NCBI GenBank assembly: GCA_036556805.1
Contig: DATBIS010000114.1
Location: 1 to 8,161 of the forward strand
Length of the DNA stretch: 8,161 nucleotides
Direction: 5' to 3'
DNA from: DATBIS01 sp036556805
GTDB taxonomy: Bacteria; Actinomycetota; UBA4738; HRBIN12
In this document: positions 6,646-8,161 of the stretch, piece by piece
How the letters are laid out: the number at the start of each line of letters is the position of its first letter
Position numbering within the stretch: position 1 is the stretch's first letter
Notes under the pieces: generated by a model
The model's database searches: none
Seen by the model: only the letters and a program-made list of their open reading frames with translations
What the model was told of the DNA's origin: nothing
Position numbers and translations under genes: made by a program

Positions 6646-7839
6646 TCAGAAGAAGAACGGGCACCAGGGATCGGGGCCTGCGAGCAGCCGGCTCAACACG
6701 TCCACCGCAGGGTCATCGGCATCGAGGAGGCCGAGCCGTACCGCGTCGGCGGGGCGAAGGTACCCCGTGAACAGAGCCGACAGCGTGCCGATGGAGACCG
6801 GTCGCGGCGCCCCGCCGACGCGGGTCACCGCCACCTTGCCGCTCGCCGCCTCGATCCGCCAAGGTCCTCCGTTCTCGGGGAACAGCGGATCCTCGACCGC
6901 GATCGTGCACGCGCCGTCTTCGGCCGGGTAGCCCCGCCGCTCGAAGGCCGCTTGTACATCCAAGAGTCGCGTCATCCAGGTGAACCGGTAATGCTGCTCC
7001 ACGTGCTGCTCGTCGACGAGCAGCGAGATCGGGTCGTTCGGCGGCCCGACCCAGCGAACCCACCGGCCGAGGCCGTGATGCCCGCGGAAGTACGCGAGCA
7101 TCGCGCGGAGCGCGCGGTCGGTGGTCGCGACCAGCACGTTGCAGTCGAGGCCGAACGACACATCGAGCCGGCCCTCGGCCGTCTCGCGCACGAACGCGGC
7201 GAACCCCTCGACACGCGCGTCGCCGCGCGCGACCACGACGCGGAAGGTGTCGTCGAACGGCCGGTTGAACACGCGGTCGGTCCACCATCGGCGGCCCGTT
7301 GGCTCGATCGCGCCGTTGCGCGCGCCGACCCAGGATCGGTAGCACTGCTCGATCTCGTCGAGATCGTGCTCGAGGTCGGCGAGCTCCACGTCGGGCAGGT
7401 CCTCACCCGCGAACGACGGGATCGCGTCGATCGGGAGCTGGTGCTGCGTGAACGTGCCCGCGAGCTCGTAGCCGAGCCGCCGGTACGGCCTGAGCACGGC
7501 GGGGTACAGCGACGAGATCGGGTCGCCGCGCCCGCGGGCGTCTTCGAGGATCCGGCGGAGCGCCGCCGACATCAGGCCCGAGCGGCGGCGTTCGGGAAGC
7601 GTGGCGACGGCGAAGATCCCCGACATCGGCAGGGCGCGTCCGCCGAACCACTGGAGGAAGTGGAACTCGGCGGCGGCTGCCACGACGCGGTCGCCCTCGT
7701 AGGCGCAGCGGAAGTCCTTGAGGGGAAGCCCCGGCGCTCGCGCGAGCGAGCGCTCGAGGGGCGAGTTCAGCGAGGTGCTGAGCAGGCGAGCGATCTGCTC
7801 GCGGTCTTCCTCCTGCGGGATGCGAACGTCGTGGGCCAA
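6646..7839 (-). CDS. Eis-like GNAT acetyltransferase (N-terminal GNAT plus C-terminal SCP2-like domain)
   Basis: A 397-residue protein of the Eis family, known in mycobacteria for multisite acetylation of aminoglycosides and of protein lysines. The first GNAT domain has MSGIFAVATLPERRRSGLM (72-90), the acetyl-CoA strand and loop. YRRLGYE (119-125) aligns with the Eis segment carrying the general-acid tyrosine, so Y119 probably has that role. A second, degenerate GNAT-like middle region and an SCP2-like C-terminal domain (from about 290) follow. The chain ends PWCPFFF, and in Eis the terminal Phe carboxylate acts in catalysis. Length matches the family (about 400). The start is uncertain: TTG 7839 puts the family's N-terminal strand (DVRIPQEED) right at the start and has AGGA nearby, though close (3 bases). 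An open frame extends to another TTG at 7929. Whether it acetylates drugs, peptides or something else is not known. The long upstream region suggests regulated expression. Confidence 0.88.
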   Translation of the reverse strand: MAHDVRIPQEEDREQIARLLSTSLNSPLERSLARAPGLPLKDFRCAYEGDRVVAAAAEFHFLQWFGGRALPMSGIFAVATLPERRRSGLMSAALRRILEDARGRGDPISSLYPAVLRPYRRLGYELAGTFTQHQLPIDAIPSFAGEDLPDVELADLEHDLDEIEQCYRSWVGARNGAIEPTGRRWWTDRVFNRPFDDTFRVVVARGDARVEGFAAFVRETAEGRLDVSFGLDCNVLVATTDRALRAMLAYFRGHHGLGRWVRWVGPPNDPISLLVDEQHVEQHYRFTWMTRLLDVQAAFERRGYPAEDGACTIAVEDPLFPENGGPWRIEAASGKVAVTRVGGAPRPVSIGTLSALFTGYLRPADAVRLGLLDADDPAVDVLSRLLAGPDPWCPFFF

Positions 7840-7898
7840 GCGTCCTGTCTCTTTCGTCTGGCGTACTCGATCGACGGAGACCTTCTCACACGGACCCC

Positions 7899-7940
7899 TG
7901 ACAACTTCTTGTCGCTTGACGAACGACAACGTGTTGTCGT
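7899..7940. repeat. Two inverted repeats GACAA-N4-TTGTC, possible paired operator
   Basis: Site 1 is TGACAACTTCTTGTCG (7899-7914). Site 2 is ACGACAACGTGTTGTCGT (7923-7940), with 8-base perfect arms. Both share GACAA-N4-TTGTC, and their centres are 25 bases apart, a little over two helical turns. They lie 60-100 bases upstream of the chosen Eis-like start. The layout is that of a dimeric repressor's double operator. I do not recognise the regulator family. Confidence 0.55.
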
Positions 7941-7955
7941 GGGGCTGCGGGAGAA

Positions 7956-7991
7956 CCCGAGGGGGACGCCTTCCGGGCCTCGGTCCTCGGG
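7956..7991. other. GC-rich potential hairpin
   Basis: CCCGAGG (7956-7962) can pair with CCTCGGG (7985-7991) around a 22-base loop. Its inner six bases can instead pair with CCTCGG at 7978-7983. The mutually exclusive pairings sit in what would be the Eis-like leader. There is no T-run on either strand, so this is not a standard intrinsic terminator. It could be chance pairing in GC-rich DNA. Confidence 0.25.
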
Positions 7992-8000
7992 CTGGGCAAA

Positions 8001-8045
8001 GACATGAAAGAAAGACATGAAAGACAAGACATGAAAGACAAGACA
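8001..8045. repeat. Tandem repeat, three units of 13-14 bases plus a partial fourth
   Basis: The units are GACATGAAAGAAA (8001-8013), GACATGAAAGACAA (8014-8027) and an identical GACATGAAAGACAA (8028-8041), then the broken copy GACAGGG. Two units carry GACAA, the arm of the inverted repeats at 7899-7940. The array begins a largely purine tract on the plus strand that continues to about 8088, unlike anything else in the window. Confidence 0.8.
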
Positions 8046-8090
8046 GGGCCGAGAAGGAGAGAGAAGAACGACAGGACGAGGAAGTCGGGC

Positions 8091-8120
8091 TTGTCTACCA
8101 CGCGGTAGATAACCGATAAT
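8091..8120 (+). promoter_or_regulatory. Candidate plus-strand promoter (TTGTCT-N18-GATAAT)
   Basis: The -35-like TTGTCT (8091-8096) matches TTGACA at 4 of 6. An 18-base spacer follows, then GATAAT (8115-8120), matching TATAAT at 5 of 6. Transcription would start about 7-8 bases after the -10, at or next to the GTG at 8128, giving a leaderless message. In DNA this GC-rich, such a -10 is notable. Confidence 0.5.
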
Positions 8121-8138
8121 CTGCCACGTGGTAGAGAA
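8094..8138. promoter_or_regulatory. Two copies of a 19-base near-palindromic operator-like site
   Basis: TCTACCACGCGGTAGATAA (8094-8112) and TCTGCCACGTGGTAGAGAA (8120-8138) match at 16 of 19 positions. Each core is a near-perfect palindrome of consensus CTACCACGTGGTAG (8095-8108 and 8121-8134), and the centres are 26 bases apart. Copy 1 lies between the plus-strand -35 and -10. Copy 2 covers the predicted start site of that promoter and the spacer of the minus-strand one, so a bound repressor could close both. The regulator is unknown. Autoregulation by the gene starting at 8128 is plausible but unproven. Confidence 0.6.
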
Positions 8139-8144
8139 CGACAA
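8116..8144 (-). promoter_or_regulatory. Candidate minus-strand promoter (TTGTCG-N17-GATTAT) for the acetyltransferase operon
   Basis: Read on the minus strand, TTGTCG (8144-8139) is followed after 17 bases by GATTAT (8121-8116). Each matches its consensus at 4 of 6, with the key second A and last T of the -10 present. It would drive the Eis-like and small GNAT genes with a long leader. A promoter closer to 7839 is not excluded. Confidence 0.35.
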
Positions 8145-8161
8145 AAGCGCCACGCAACCCG
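8128..8161 (+). CDS. Possible start of a leaderless plus-strand gene running off the right edge
   Basis: The GTG at 8128 opens a frame reading VVENDKSATQP that stays open for the 11 codons left in the window. It sits 7 bases after the -10-like GATAAT, the distance at which actinobacterial leaderless genes begin, and no Shine-Dalgarno sequence precedes it. The product cannot be identified. Its start codon lies inside the second palindromic site, so an autoregulated repressor gene is one reasonable guess. Eleven codons are too few to prove coding. Confidence 0.35.
   Translation, partial: MVENDKSATQP

Larger units (their letters stand above)
7840..8161. other. Gene-poor control region at the right edge
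   Basis: There is no convincing complete gene between the Eis-like start at 7839 and the possible plus-strand start at 8128. The stretch differs from the rest of the window: it is richer in A and T from about 7998 onwards, has several inverted and direct repeats, and carries promoter-like hexamers on both strands near 8091-8144. If the minus-strand promoter is used, the Eis-like mRNA would have a leader of roughly 270 bases. The individual elements are listed separately. Confidence 0.7.

Noticed and set aside
7840..7929. Extension of the Eis-like protein to TTG 7929.
   Set aside because: The extra 30 residues lie before the family N-terminus, there is no RBS before 7929, and the stretch contains one inverted repeat and part of the other. 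It is kept as an alternative only.
8001..8045. Repeat array considered as a CRISPR.
   Set aside because: Units are 13-14 bases and directly adjacent, with no spacers and no cas genes.
8004..8108. Small plus-strand open frame (34 residues, starting MKERHERQDMKDK).
   Set aside because: Its charged, repetitive sequence follows from the purine tract and repeats, there is no clear RBS, and it ends inside the operator region.
7767..8153. 128-codon minus-strand open frame across the control region and the start of the Eis-like gene.
   Set aside because: It overlaps the Eis-like gene in another frame, has a composition set by the tandem repeats, and shows no recognisable domain.

Overview
The window is high-GC throughout and reads like a chromosomal piece of an uncultured actinobacterium. 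The signs are dense GC-rich coding with many spurious open frames, GTG and TTG starts, an ECF-type sigma factor followed by a DUF4349 membrane protein, a single aspartate kinase with two ACT domains, an Eis-type acetyltransferase, and one probable leaderless promoter/start. The phylum call rests on gene style and family content only.

Left arm (1-1022, minus strand): a sigma-70 family factor is joined by a one-base TGATG overlap to a single-pass membrane protein that runs off the left edge just as its DUF4349 domain begins. Divergent from it across an 80-base gap is a cytoplasmic dipeptidyl-peptidase-IV-type S9 peptidase (1103-3178).

Centre (3232-6130, plus strand): aspartate kinase (lysC), a small membrane-anchored protein of unknown role, and aspartate-semialdehyde dehydrogenase (asd). 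The two enzymes carry out the first two steps from aspartate towards lysine, threonine, methionine and diaminopimelate. The membrane gene starts two bases after lysC. lysC also carries an internal Shine-Dalgarno-like sequence where other bacteria start a separate regulatory subunit.

Right arm (6141-7839, minus strand): two GNAT-family acetyltransferases in a probable operon, an Eis-like enzyme followed 19 bases later by a small GNAT protein. It converges on asd with a 10-base gap.

Right edge (7840-8161): about 290 bases before the next possible start codon, and the least ordinary part of the window. It holds two GACAA-N4-TTGTC inverted repeats 25 bases apart, a GC-rich potential hairpin, a purine-rich tract with three tandem copies of a roughly 14-base unit, and two copies of a 19-base near-palindromic site 26 bases apart. 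Those last sites interleave with promoter-like hexamers on both strands. A possible leaderless gene starts at 8128 and leaves the window. This looks like a regulated divergent control region between the acetyltransferase operon and an unseen gene. The rest of the window is recognisable housekeeping or common accessory content.
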